Shown: positions 1 to 11,842 of the stretch, piece after piece
Layout of the letters: each line of letters opens with the position of its first letter
How positions within the stretch are numbered: position 1 is the stretch's first letter
Source: Diogma glabrata
Taxonomy: Eukaryota; Arthropoda; Insecta; Diptera; Cylindrotomidae
DNA length: 64,000 nucleotides
Assembly: GCA_963693315.1 (NCBI GenBank)
Contig: OY856188.1
Coordinates: 271,431,114 to 271,495,113, forward strand
Direction of reading: 5' to 3'
Program-made: the position numbers and the translations under genes
The notes under the pieces: model-generated
Seen by the model: only the letters and a program-made list of their open reading frames with translations
Told to the model about the DNA's origin: nothing
Database searches by the model: none

Positions 1-225
1 CGTACTGATCTCCACACGAATATAGACTTCAGCCAACGTGCCGACGCCCGCAACAATTTCCAACTCAATATATCAATAAAAAAATGTAACATATTATGGC
101 ATGAGCTCACCCCCAAATTATCGTCGTTTGACCATCCGGCGCACGCCCCTGCTTTAAAACATTACAACGATAAAATTCCGGAACACTTTCTGCAAACAAA
201 TTCTCCAATAGTCATATTCACATAG
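1..225 (+). CDS. 3' end of an open frame cut by the window edge, possibly a retroelement RT tail
   Basis: Frame 1 is open from the first base to a TAG at 223-225 (74 codons). Its base composition is richer in C and G than the DNA that follows, which is AT-rich and stop-dense. The peptide contains NILWHELTP about 50 residues before the stop and ends in a basic/hydrophobic stretch (ALKHYNDKIPEHFLQ). That layout resembles the end of many Jockey/CR1-type reverse transcriptases, where a WN-LP-like motif is followed by an amphipathic tail. The resemblance is motif-level only. A host exon is the alternative. Confidence 0.35.
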   Translation, partial: RTDLHTNIDFSQRADARNNFQLNISIKKCNILWHELTPKLSSFDHPAHAPALKHYNDKIPEHFLQTNSPIVIFT

Positions 226-3200
226 GTTGGGCCCTTTTTAAATTTTTGTCATCTTGCCTTTCTCGAACCACCGTCATATCGTTTTTTGTCTCAGCTAATT
301 ATTTTTGTTTTAGCACAATAAAATATCGTAGCAATAATTTAACGCCGTAAACATTTAGAATTTTGGAAAACACAGTTTAAAATTTAAGTTTAACAATTTT
401 TTGTTACGATTGAAATATAATTTTTTTCTTTTACTTTAATTTTAATTTTAATATTATAATAAAACCCGACCGCATCATGAACTTTTATATTTTCAGTTCT
501 GAATCACAACTCAACAAAATTGAAAAATATTTTCTTTATATAATTTTAAAATTACTAAACAAGAGAGTGAAGAGGAGTTGATTCTATTATTAATTCTTTT
601 GATTCATTTTTATTTAAGCAAAGAGATAACAAATGAATCTCGAAACGATTGTAAAAAGAATTCAATAACAAAAACTATTATAACCTTCATGTTTTTATAG
701 GGAGTCCGAAGATTAGGTATACTGATCGATTGTTAATAAAAAATGTTAATGAAAAATGTAATAATGTCGTATCGTAAATGAAAAAATGGAGAAGTATGTT
801 GATCATGACTGTTAGATTTTTGTTCAAACGATATATGTTTAACAACACGTAATTTGGCTTTCTAACCACTTTCAACAAACCCGTTTAAAACTCAAAAGTG
901 CATTCTCGGCAGATCTATATTAATTTTTGAAAATTTAATCAAAGCTATTCTGTAGCTGCCCATTCTGATAGTCTCTTTTGTGGATTCTTTAAATTTTCAT
1001 TAATCATTCAAACTTAAGTTTTACCTCTACCGGACGGCGGACTGTGATTTGAAATGTCTCCAACGAATTGTCTCCGATTTGAAATCTCACCCTAACATTA
1101 ATAAGTTAAGTAAAACTTAAATTCATATTCTTACTATATTTTATTTTATTATTATAATTTTTAGCTGATTTATATTATCCAATTCAACAACAAAAACCTA
1201 AATAAAAGAAACTGTTGATGATTTATATTGCTTATTGTATAAAATTCTTAAACAACAAATAAATTAATATTTTTTTTTGTTTGATTTTAAGCCTCTAAGT
1301 TATAAAATTGATTTAAATAGTTTCCAAATGATACCGTAATTCATTAAAAATGACTGTTTGACGGAATATTTTGTTGAAATTACTTCCTGGATTTTGTATT
1401 GTAAAGTAATTGTTGTGTACAATAAAGAGATACGGCTTAAAGTTATTTAACTTGTCAGTTTGATATAATTGAATTTAATTTTTAATTTATTGATTTACCT
1501 TTTGAAGAGTGATGGTTTGAGGGATAATTTGTTATTCATGCATAAGGTTTTTTATGTAAAAAAGTTGGTTTTTAAGGTAATATTATTTATTGTTTATATT
1601 GGCTGGCAAGGTACACGGAATATTATTAAATATCATGTTTGTATATTTTTTGAAAATATTTATCACCTTGGTTAGTGTTATCTAACTGATATTGGTCGGA
1701 GCATGTAAAATCTCATGTTAACTTGTTCCTGACCAGACCTCCATATTTGTATTTTTTTTGATCTGGCCAGTTTTTGTTTTACGGCCAAATAAACAACACT
1801 AGCTAAACAACACCCTATTATTATGAGTTAATGTTTGCGTGGTCGGATTGTTTCACCGTTAAACTTTATTTATGATTTCCAATAATTTCAAAACAATTTG
1901 TTTGTGTTTTTCTTTTCCTAAACCAAAATTTTCGGTTTATTAATTTTCATTAAGTCAAATAAAAGCAAGTAAAAGAAAATCCTAAAAACACAAAATTTAC
2001 AATACCATAAGAAAAAATCAATATAAAAAAATTCAAGACTCTTTCTACATTTTATTTTATTTATCATTATTATCAACTTTTTCAGAAGAAAAATAATAAT
2101 TAAGTATACTTCATTTAATTTTAATTTTTTATTTAATTATTCTGGAAATATGAGATCGGTTGAGTGGAAAATATTCCTATTGATTGTTTACTTTAAGGCA
2201 AAAAACGAAAATGTCATCAAAATTTTGATAAGATGTTTTGTTTTGTTTTTGATAAGAAAATACACTTTGATTAGATGTTTGTGATATAAAATAAAGAAAA
2301 ACATTACTTTTACATAATTCATTAGATCGTTTAAATAAACGGTAAGATAAATTACAACACAACAAGAGAGAGAGAATAATAGATTCTATTATATCTAAAA
2401 TAAATTTCAGAAGCATACTTAAAAGAGAAGGGATGGATGAAGGCTGTAGTAATTTCAAAGAGTGAATTTTATGACAAACTTGCAAGTTGTTTCTATTAGG
2501 TTTGCGAAGATTGCATAAAGCGAATTGTGCAAAAATATTGATTCAAAACTTTTACCAACGTTTCATGAAAATTGATGTAAAACTGTAGGCTACAGTAGGA
2601 ACAAACACTTAATAAAATTATTTAAACGGAAGTAACAAATTGGAAGTTGGTATGCAAAAATATTGGAAACAGTACCATATACCGAGTATACCGAGTTTCA
2701 TTAAAAGTCAGGATTAAAAGCTATTGGAGATTCAAACGTAAAGGTGTTTGGGAGACTCTCCGCCAAAATTTCATCAAGATCCTATGCAGGATTTATCGAA
2801 ATCTATGCAGGAATTTTTATTCATCCCGCGCATTTTAGTTTTTCTCTTCCATTACCTTTCTTTCCTTTCCAAACAAATCCCTACCAAAGCAAGAAATTTT
2901 CCATGTGTTCTAAAAAAAAATATTACAATTTAATCAATATAAAATACACACCCTATATTTAATATTTACGACGCTCTTATTAATCACAATAAGTTCTTCT
3001 CGTTTTATTTTAAATTTATTTTGTGTTTGTCTGTGTACCAAAACAGGAAAAGTATTTCAAAACATTTGACTAGATTTATTTATTTCAATGAAAAACGATG
3101 ACCCAAAAATGAACTCGTTCATTTTGTACTATAGTTCTTGTTATATGATGATTAAAAGATAAGCAAACATTCAATAAAAATGTTTGGATAAACATAAAGG

Positions 3201-4080
3201 GGATTCTGGTCGCACCATGTAAAGTATTGGACTTTATTATGGTATAACTGATTGTAACCGTGCGAAGTTGGATTAAAAAATCTCTTATTTTACAAATAAT
3301 ATTAAAAACATCTACCGCACAAAGGCGATTTAAGCAAAATTTAACTAACAAAAAAATTTATGGTTCTCCTTTGTAAGATTTATATCCATTTCCGGCACTG
3401 ACAGCACATAATCTTCCAATTCATTGCATGTGTTGTCGAGTATATATAGTTAACTTCTTCATCTCTGGTTTCCTTTTAATTAAACTTTTAGTCGCACACA
3501 AATTAAAAAATTAAAAACTTCCCCAAATCATCTCAGTATAATGCAAGTCAACCATTTCCATATATCATCTCAATAAACAATTCTTTTTAAAAGAAAAAAA
3601 ATTCTCAACAACTACAGACAACCATTCTACGTTTTATAAATTGCACAACCGTATTCTATCTACATATAATATTATGACTAAGCTTTACATGACAAGAATT
3701 TTTATTAATTTGTAGATAGAAACATGCGTTTGTTAATTAAAATTGAGTGGCGCAACATAGCAATTAACTGATAAAATGTTAAAAATTGGTTGATTTAAAT
3801 GTAGCATACACAAATAATTTATATATGTTGAAACGAATTAATTTAATTTAAAGGCTGGAACCAAAATAAATTAGCAAATCATTAGAGAATTTAAATACTC
3901 TTGCTTTTAGGGTAAGATTCGAAATAGTTCGTAGTTATAACTGGGAACACCGAAAACTTGAAATGAGAAAAACAAATACCAAACTCTGCACAAAGAGCGG
4001 GATTCCGATACAAATTCTTTCTGCACAGGAATCATATCAAACAAAACTTTGTTCCTGATAAAAAAAGTAACCAAGACTCG
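226..4080. other. AT-rich stretch without a recognised gene; contains H repeat copy 1
   Basis: Apart from the H repeat at about 455-880 I see no recognisable gene. Reading frames are short, AT-biased and without family motifs. A second AGAGAGAGA-containing segment at about 2355-2400 resembles one short block of the H family, but I cannot extend the match. The 3410-3480 stretch has somewhat higher complexity and no readable frame. Confidence 0.5.
455..880 (+). repeat. Dispersed AT-rich repeat, family H copy 1 (partial)
   Basis: This segment aligns by eye with two other places in the window (about 40140-41045 and 49890-50815). Shared landmarks in order are ACAACTCAAC, AACAAGAGAG followed by AGTTGATT, an ATTATAACC block, a TTGTTAATGAAAAAT block, and a terminal block around ACACGTAATTTGG. 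All three copies have the same order and strand. No coding capacity is apparent, so this is a dispersed non-coding repeat of unknown class, perhaps a solo LTR or a non-autonomous element. Confidence 0.55.
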
Positions 4081-4089
4081 CAACGCAAA

Positions 4090-4940
4090 CGTGCCAAAAA
4101 GATTTCTGAATAAGCGGCTTACTGGTGGATTGAAAAAATTGCAAAACTGCAAAACGTATAAAACCGATCAAGACCAAAAATTCAAGCAGCAAAAGGCTGC
4201 TAATTGCTTGAAAGCTGGAAGAATAGTAAAGCAGGGTACCTAAAGCGGGAATCAAAACAAGCAAGCAGTGCTTTTACAGGGACCTATGTGTGGAAGGAGA
4301 TCGAGACGAATGGGGCACACTATATAGAACCGTCATGAAAACGTAAGCAGACATATTAACCAGCTTTAACAGGCTCTGACTTATTATTGAAAGTTGTTAC
4401 CACCTTATTTACACATCAAACAGACTACCTGCTATCAGTAGTAAAAAAGGTTGTACCTAAAGATGTACCGCCAATCACACAAGAAAAAGTTTGGGAATCC
4501 GTTAAGACAGTTAGAAAAAAAGAGGCCCCAGATCCCGATTACATTTTAAATATTGCCTTAAATAGCGCAGTCCATGCACAACTAGACAAATTTTTAGATT
4601 TTTACAACATTTGTCGTAGGGCAAAAGAAAACTAGAAGAACATCCAACAAAAGATCAATTTGTTTTCTTGGGTACTGCAGGAAAACTGTTGGAAAGCATA
4701 ATACGATGGAACTGGAGTCGTACACTCAGAAGAGAGCATCTGTGTACTGACTCAGCGCACTGCAAACAACATTTGTTTCGAACGGAATTAAATGATGCCA
4801 CATGTGTTCTTGCAGGGATGATACCAATTTATAGAGCGTCAAAAACATTCACGTCTACACTGAACAAAAATCTCATAAAATTGTTCGTTAAATTAAAAAA
4901 AACAGTGATTATCGATCTTTTTCCGTTGGCTCAATAAACG
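4090..4940 (+). pseudogene. Decayed R1-clade non-LTR retrotransposon fragment (EN-RT linker and start of RT)
   Basis: Three separate frames give pieces typical of R1-like elements. Near 4120 a frame reads WWIEKIAKLQN, the linker motif after the endonuclease. Near 4285-4340 another reads RDEWGTLYRTVMK, matching the DPWG-YR-VM linker of R1 elements. From 4440 to 4560 the segment VPPITQEKVWESVK, then KKEAPDPD, matches the RT entry and the K-APGPD motif. From 4665 a frame reads LGTAGKLLESII, matching the LLDT-GKLLE motif of the fingers. Several frameshifts and stops separate the pieces, and the palm is absent. This is a dead, truncated copy. Confidence 0.65.
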
Positions 4941-7407
4941 ATTTATTAATATTACGAATGATTTCATTTTATTAATAAATTGTTTGTTGATCCAACAAAA
5001 AGTAGTTTATTAATAGCTGTTCATTAAAGCAACGAACAATTTTATTGGGTTTTATTAGCTAAAACGATGAAAGCATTCAGAAAAGAGGACGATGGTAATG
5101 GAACTAGCACGTAAAGTAGGCTATTAAACTATTAAGTTTCTTACGGGTTATGGATCTTTTAATTTTTAACCACATAAATTTATAATTAAAGACTCTTCAA
5201 ACTGTTGCAGAGTTGCAAGTCAGAAACAGAAATAGCAGAGTACGTATGGTTCTATAGTTCAAGTTTCCTGCAAGAAAACAAAGCAACAATAGTTAACCAA
5301 ACAGAAACGAGCAAGGGTATGGAAGAGCAGAAATGCAGGAATGAACCAAAGGGAGGCACCATAGTGGCTTTACGTTTCCTGTGAGGTATGCACCTAACGG
5401 CAGTTCCAAAGGATATGATGAATGGTGTATGGCGTTTTAGTGTGGAGGTCTATTGCACGTCGGAAGACAGCAAAGAACTCTCAAACTGATTTCATGAGTG
5501 TTCCCTCACCACTGTTTTAGGGAATAATTTTCAATTGCGTGCGGTACGCCATTGTTTTAATAAATTGATCAAATTTCCTTAGTAACATTAAAAAATTAAA
5601 ATCCGGCTCGAACGACTATGAATTTTTTAACTACGGACACCTTTTTGAATATTGCTTCTGTGTTTTAATACAAAAAATTTAAACGAAACACAATTGGTTA
5701 TTTTGAAAAAAAAAAACAACAAGGGCTTCTTCGGTTGATAATGATTTTATTAATTGAATTTTTAATTCTTCAGGAATAGTTTTTTGCTCAGCATATTGAA
5801 CTCACATAAGATCAGAATTTTTGATTATGTTAATAACGCAATTTTTTTTTTAATTTGGCGTTATAGCTTTTATAAAAAGTGTAGTAAATATGCAGCAAGT
5901 ATCGTACAATACTGTTACATTTTCATCAAATTAAGTCAATTTTGCGTTGATACATTAAAATATATGGTTGCAAATTTGTAGTAAGTCTATAAAAAGCCAT
6001 TCAGGCTTTATAAAAAACGATACATCTAGTTGCGTTAGAATTACAAAAAAACTAAATCCACTTGATTGTTTCGATATTGTTCCTTGTATTGTATTTTCAT
6101 CAATATTTTGTGATGCCCGATTAACAAAGCATTTCCACCGAATAGGAGGAAGATTAGAAAACCAAGCAAAAAGTTGCCAGAGTTGCAGCTGCGCTTACTA
6201 GATTACATAGCTATGGGAACAATTAATCATTGGCTCGCGATCAGTTCTTGCTTAAGTGATATGGGAAGTGACGAAAACGTTAAACCAAACTCCATGTATT
6301 TTTCATTATTTTTTATAAAATGTAGCAATACCATTTTTTTAACATACAATTTTTTATGCAAAAATATTATTATGAACGTTATATTCTCATATTAAAGTTA
6401 AGAAAGGTAGCTAGTTACACTAATGGCAGTAATAAATTTGTAACACCATCACAAAATACAACTGTCTTGATGAGACTGTTAGCGTATTTTACCAAAACAC
6501 TATCCAAGGCACAGACCAAGTAGCTGCTCCAGTTCATAAATCTTAAGATAGAGTGATAGACGTATTAAATGCAAAACATATGGTTTAAAAGCGCTTTGAA
6601 AATTCGCCATTAACTTTATTTGTTTTAATAGTTTTAATTTTGTGTATAAGTAAAAAACGACAATATTAAAAAAAGTGATTATAATATCTCTTATATTTAT
6701 GGAGAATTCATAACATCACGACCTTCTGAAAATTGTTTAGAATTGTTTGTGAAGACTTAGACACAGTTTCATACCGAACGCGAAATCGTTCAAAACGATA
6801 TAATACTGAAAATAAATTAGTGAAAAAGTGAGATTGCAACACAACTTTTACTTTTCTTTAAAAATTATTCTGAAAGTTTTTATTGAATTTCTTTTGCCTT
6901 CTTTCTCGCCGTTTGAGATAATTTTCATTCAAATTGAACGAGATTTTGGACATGAATATCAACTGCCCACAATGCTAATCAATTGCCATATTTTCCAACA
7001 TAAAAATTTTCAAAATAAACATTTACGAATTATAAATTACAAGAAATAAATGAAACAGTGAATTGTATGAAAAACTGCTAGAGCCTCAAAAATTCAAATA
7101 TTTATTTAAGTGCAATAAATGTTTATGGGGGATAAATAGAAATGATAATGCTTGAGAAAAAAATTGTTAAAAAAAATATTTTGAAAAAAGGTAGAAAACT
7201 ACTTTCTTTACGACCAAAGTTGAAATTGTCACTTACAATATAGTTCTTACAAAGTACTAAATTTATTACGAGCTAGTGCGTAATGAGATAATATACAGAT
7301 AATAAACTCAATTCAAAAGATAAAGCATAATTTTTACGAAATCTTCCAAATGATAAAATCCCTTTTTTAATTTTTCTAAAAAATAATGTAAAGCTGGTTT
7401 TAAGATG
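4941..7407. other. Intergenic stretch, nothing assigned
   Basis: The DNA from 5200 to 5520 and from 6000 to 6250 has more balanced composition than its surroundings and may be old coding or transposon sequence, but stops occur in every frame and I find no family motif. The rest is low-complexity AT-rich sequence. Confidence 0.4.
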
Positions 7408-8280
7408 AAAATATGAAGAAGCTGAAATCTCACAGCTCTGAGATATCAAGACTTTGGTCTGGGTTAAGGATTTTGATATAGTTTTCGGCACAAAACTTTT
7501 ATGAGGACATGGTTTTTAGTTTTGGACAGCTATGTATATCAAACATAACTTTTTGTTAAAGTAAAAGTATTTATCTTTGTTTAAAAATTAATTACAAAAC
7601 TAACACGAAACATCAATACATTGTCGGAAAATTATATCAGATCATAAAGTAACATAATTTAGTGAAAAGATTATACAGACAGCAAACTACTCAAAAACCT
7701 CTGCATTTAGCGTTTCGAGAAAATATTACAAATTCATTCACTTTAAAAATTCCAAAAATATTGTAAAAATTAAATAAAATCAAACTTTTTTCAAAATTCC
7801 AAAAATTTTCCACAAATTAGAATAAAATCCAGTATTTAAACTTTTTCTAAATTCCAATAATATTCCAAAAAATCTTAAAAATTCAAACTTTTCCGAAATT
7901 CTAAAAATATTGCGAAAATTCTTACAAAATCAAATATTGAATTTTTTTTCAAAATTCCAGATATTATAATAAAATCAAAAATTTAAAATTTTTCAAAACA
8001 AATTCCAAAAATTCTTACAAAATCAAAAATTAAAACTATTTCCAAAATTCTAAAAATATTGCAAAAATTATTACAAAATCAAAAATACAAACTTTTTTCA
8101 AAATTCCAAAAATATTTCAAAAACTATAACAAATTCAAACATTTCCATGTCCAATTTTTTTCAATTACATTTACGTCATAAAATCAGCTACATTTTTTTT
8201 CCCAAAAAATTATCAAAAAAAATAAATGAAATAATTTTTTGACACACTTGACATTATTTTTTTGACAAACTTATAATTGC

Positions 8281-8818
8281 CGCAGGAGGGATCGATTTTG
8301 ATCGATTATGATCAATGTTGATCTACGGGTCTGACTACCCTGCGTACTCCAGTCCCTGCCATTGACATATGAGTTAGCGTGAGATATCACATACCACTGG
8401 CAATGACAGGAGATGTCATTAGCCAAGATGATATCTTAGGGTGCTGGCGGACGAACTTTAATTAGTCAACGGCAGCACTTCCAGTCTTAGCTGGGCAGCG
8501 TTCCGTAGCGGTACCGCTCATTAGCTCTTCCGAAGAATCGAACCAACACGTAGTTATGTGTGGGCTTTGTGCCTCGATTAAGGTGGTGGGCGGTGCGTCT
8601 GGGGTTCGCTGCATCAGCTGGATTATTGGCATTTAGTTTTGTTTTGTTTTCTGCAAATTTCTCACAATTTGTTTTTCACTTATTATTTTGTTATTATTTC
8701 TTCATCTTATCATGAAATATTGGCATATGTCATATTTTGTAGTATGATAGGATTTTTTACTTAGTTATGCATTTTAAAATAAAACACAAAAAAATAAAAT
8801 AAACATTTTGATATATAT
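8281..8818 (+). promoter_or_regulatory. 5' UTR and probable internal promoter of the non-LTR element
   Basis: This stretch begins CGCAGGAGGGATC and holds a cluster of GATC/ATCGAT words at 8290-8325, followed by a higher-GC segment to about 8630 and an AT-rich run into the start codon. LINEs carry their promoter inside the 5' UTR, so promoter activity is inferred from position. No TATA-type box is evident near the 5' end. No long frame occurs here, so an upstream ORF1 is absent from this copy. Confidence 0.55.
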
Positions 8819-11800
8819 ATGGCAGTACAACCGAAAAAAAATAAGTCTGCAAGTGGTAAAGCAAATTTGCGCAATCCACCCGCCCATAAAGCGGCATGTC
8901 CACGGAATTTGCAGGGACAAAACATATATGAATCAATAAAAAATTTTAAAATACATGTTCAAAACATCTGCGGATTGAACGCTAACCATGACCACGTGCA
9001 ACATCATCTTGAGCACGACAAACCGAACATTCTATTCCTTACAGAAACACAAGTTTCTGAAAATTTTCTCTTTATAGAATCGCTTAATTCCAAATATAGG
9101 CTCGAATCAGCTTTCAAACTCCATCAGGGCGTATGCGCATTCATTCATGAGAGTGTTGCGTACACGCGCTTTCCAAATTTTGAACTGCACGGTGACGGCT
9201 TCAATACAATGGTTTTAAAGATTTGTCTTCCAGAAATGACTTTTTTTACAATAGCTTTATACCGGTCCCCCAACAAACGTAACCCAAACTTTTTTAATAT
9301 ACTGACAAAAATTATGGACGAGATTAGAGCAAAGTCCCCTAATTGTGAAGTTATCGTTACCGGTGACTTCAACGTCCACAACAAATCATGGTTGGAATTC
9401 TCCAAATCGACCGACGATGTTGACAATAGTGGAAAACTGGCAGAAATTTTTGCCGCGTCTCAGGGCCTATTCCAAATTGTTAAAAGCCCGACTTTCACTC
9501 CCCGTAATGGTGGTGATAATAGTTTTCTACTAGATCTCTATCTTACCACAATGCCAGATATTACGAGTGTCGATGTTGCGAAAGGTAGTATAGGAAATTC
9601 TGATCATTATTTAATCTCATCAGTTATCAAAACTGATTTACTTAAAACTACAGCTCCCAAACCCCGTAAAATATTTCACTACTCAAAAATGGATAAGAGT
9701 GGTCTTCAAAATTTTTTCCATGGTTTCCCTTTCGACCGTCATTGTTTTTACACTGACAATGTAAATGTTTCTGCTCAAAACTTTACAGAAACCATCCAAT
9801 TTGCTATCAATAAATTTGTCCCTTTCTCCATAGTAAAACCCAAACAAAAATACTTGTATTCGAAAGCTGCCAAAACGGCACTTAGAAACAAACGTAGATC
9901 ATTTAATATTTGGATTCATAACAAAACTCCCACTAATCGATCCCAATATCTAAAGGCCAACAAAATATCTAATCAGATTATCTCAAACGAAAAGTCCGAA
10001 ATTGACAGAGCGAAAGCCTCAAAACTTACGTCTATGTCTGTTTCTGACAAGAGTTTCTACAGTGCCATTAATTCTTTAAATTCTGGTACAAAATTTTCTA
10101 TTCCCCCTATTATTGATGGTGATTTAATCGTCAATGATCCCGCAAGAAAAGCTAACTTGTTCGCTGAACGCTTTGCTCTGAACTCCACTGTTTTGGAAAC
10201 TCCTAAAGAAATACCCCAAATCCAGTCTTCAGGAGTTAATATGAATGAACTTCACTTCAAACCCAAAATAGTCGCTAAACTTTTAAAGGGGTTAAACATC
10301 AACAAAGCATCAGGAATGGACAATATTCCACCCATTATTTTAAAAACCTTTTCCAAAGAACTTGCACCAACTTTAACTAAAATATTCTACCAATCCTACA
10401 AATCTGGTATATTTCCCTCGTGCTGGAAGTTGGCAAATGTCCAGCCCGTCCCCAAAAAGGGACCAAAATCCGATATCTCAAATTATAGGCCAATAGCTTT
10501 ACTATCGGTCCTATCCAAAGTCTATGAGCATTATATTAATACACATATTTCAAAATTTCTGGAAGAAAATCATTTAATATCCGACAGCCAATACGGTTTT
10601 CGAAACAAAAGATCAACTACCGATCTATTAAACTATGTAGCGCATTGTTGGAACAGCATACTTGATAAAGGTGGTGAAACATACGTTATCGCTTTAGACA
10701 TCTCCAAGGCATTCGATCGAGTCTGGCATGCCAACTTAATCAACAAGCTCGTTGCGTACAGTTTTCATCCCAATGTTGTGAAGCTGATTCAAAATTTTCT
10801 ATCCGACCGATACATTTCGGTAACCTTAGACGGATATTCTTCTGAGTCTAAACTAATTAACGCTGGTGTACCCCAAGGCTCAGTATTGTCCCCAACCCTA
10901 TTTTTGATTTATATCAACGAATTGTTGAAAATCACCAGCAACCCAATAAATAGTTTTGCAGATGATAGTACTCTGCACAAGTCGTTCGAGCCCCTTCCTT
11001 CAAAAGGTAAAATGCACGAACGAATTAATCCTGCCCGGAGAGACGCTGCCATAAACGTGAACAAAGACCTGAATAAAGTCGCCGACTGGGGTGACCAAAA
11101 CCTTGTCAATTTCAACTCCACCAAAACACAGCTGTTGATTGTTTCCAGATTAAAGACCGAGTTCCCCAAAGATATTTTATTTAGTATGTGTGATGAACCA
11201 ATAGGTGAATGTAAAAACATTCGTTTATTGGGTGTCACAGTTTCAAATGACCTACTCTGGAACGATCATGTAATGGCGATGGCAAAAAGCGCGTCTAAAA
11301 AACTCGGCCTCCTAAATAGATGCAAAAAATTTTTCACTCCATACCAATTGCTCCATGTTTATAAGTCTTATATTCGTCCCTGTATGGAGTACTGCTGTCA
11401 AGTTTGGGGTGCTGCCTCTGTTTCCATCTTGGCCCTCTTGGACTCTGTTCAAAAGCGAGCTATACGAATTGTAGGTGATCGAACTTTGACATCAAAACTT
11501 GATTCCCTACAACATCGTCGCACTGTTGCTGACCTCGTTGTTTTTTACAAATATCGTCATCAGCAGTGCTCAGATGAAATCAGCGGCATCATGCCTCAAA
11601 CTTATTCTTACCCCCGTTCCACTCGGCAATCGGCTGCCGCAACCAGTGAAACGGTAAAGATCCCGCGCTGTCATACTGGCAGATCGCAGAGAGACTTCTT
11701 TGTCCGAACTGCGTACAAATGGAATAGTTTGCCGGAACACTTAGTCTCAGGTGGCTTCAACCCACAGATGTTTAAAAAAAGCGTTAATCTACACCTCAGA

Positions 11801-11842
11801 ACGCCAGTTGTTGTGGGACCCAGGTCTAGACCTAGGTCTTAA
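8819..11842 (+). CDS. Endonuclease/reverse transcriptase of a CR1/Jockey-like non-LTR retrotransposon
   Basis: The 1007-residue product is unbroken. A basic N-terminal tail of about 40 residues is followed by an AP-type endonuclease at about 45-270: LTETQ (catalytic Glu near 76), GDFNVHN (near 182-188) and NSDHYLIS (near 260-267). The reverse transcriptase spans about 480-800: NYRPIALLS, YGFRNKRSTTDLL, LDISKAFD (near 626-633), GVPQGSVLSP (near 683-692) and the catalytic FADD (near 713-716). The C-terminal part has IRPCMEYCCQVWG, LDSLQHRRTVADL and the KWNSLPEHL motif about 40 residues before the end, as in CR1/Jockey-group elements. Every catalytic motif I looked for is present, so the copy is young and could be active. 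ATG at 8819 follows an AT-rich leader; no earlier in-frame ATG is convincing. Confidence 0.95.
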   Translation: MAVQPKKNKSASGKANLRNPPAHKAACPRNLQGQNIYESIKNFKIHVQNICGLNANHDHVQHHLEHDKPNILFLTETQVSENFLFIESLNSKYRLESAFKLHQGVCAFIHESVAYTRFPNFELHGDGFNTMVLKICLPEMTFFTIALYRSPNKRNPNFFNILTKIMDEIRAKSPNCEVIVTGDFNVHNKSWLEFSKSTDDVDNSGKLAEIFAASQGLFQIVKSPTFTPRNGGDNSFLLDLYLTTMPDITSVDVAKGSIGNSDHYLISSVIKTDLLKTTAPKPRKIFHYSKMDKSGLQNFFHGFPFDRHCFYTDNVNVSAQNFTETIQFAINKFVPFSIVKPKQKYLYSKAAKTALRNKRRSFNIWIHNKTPTNRSQYLKANKISNQIISNEKSEIDRAKASKLTSMSVSDKSFYSAINSLNSGTKFSIPPIIDGDLIVNDPARKANLFAERFALNSTVLETPKEIPQIQSSGVNMNELHFKPKIVAKLLKGLNINKASGMDNIPPIILKTFSKELAPTLTKIFYQSYKSGIFPSCWKLANVQPVPKKGPKSDISNYRPIALLSVLSKVYEHYINTHISKFLEENHLISDSQYGFRNKRSTTDLLNYVAHCWNSILDKGGETYVIALDISKAFDRVWHANLINKLVAYSFHPNVVKLIQNFLSDRYISVTLDGYSSESKLINAGVPQGSVLSPTLFLIYINELLKITSNPINSFADDSTLHKSFEPLPSKGKMHERINPARRDAAINVNKDLNKVADWGDQNLVNFNSTKTQLLIVSRLKTEFPKDILFSMCDEPIGECKNIRLLGVTVSNDLLWNDHVMAMAKSASKKLGLLNRCKKFFTPYQLLHVYKSYIRPCMEYCCQVWGAASVSILALLDSVQKRAIRIVGDRTLTSKLDSLQHRRTVADLVVFYKYRHQQCSDEISGIMPQTYSYPRSTRQSAAATSETVKIPRCHTGRSQRDFFVRTAYKWNSLPEHLVSGGFNPQMFKKSVNLHLRTPVVVGPRSRPRS

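Noticed and set aside
8819..11842. Secondary frames inside the RT gene (9145-9426, 9345-9533, 10909-11238, 11751-11966)
   Set aside because: These are alternative-frame shadows of the intact EN-RT coding sequence.
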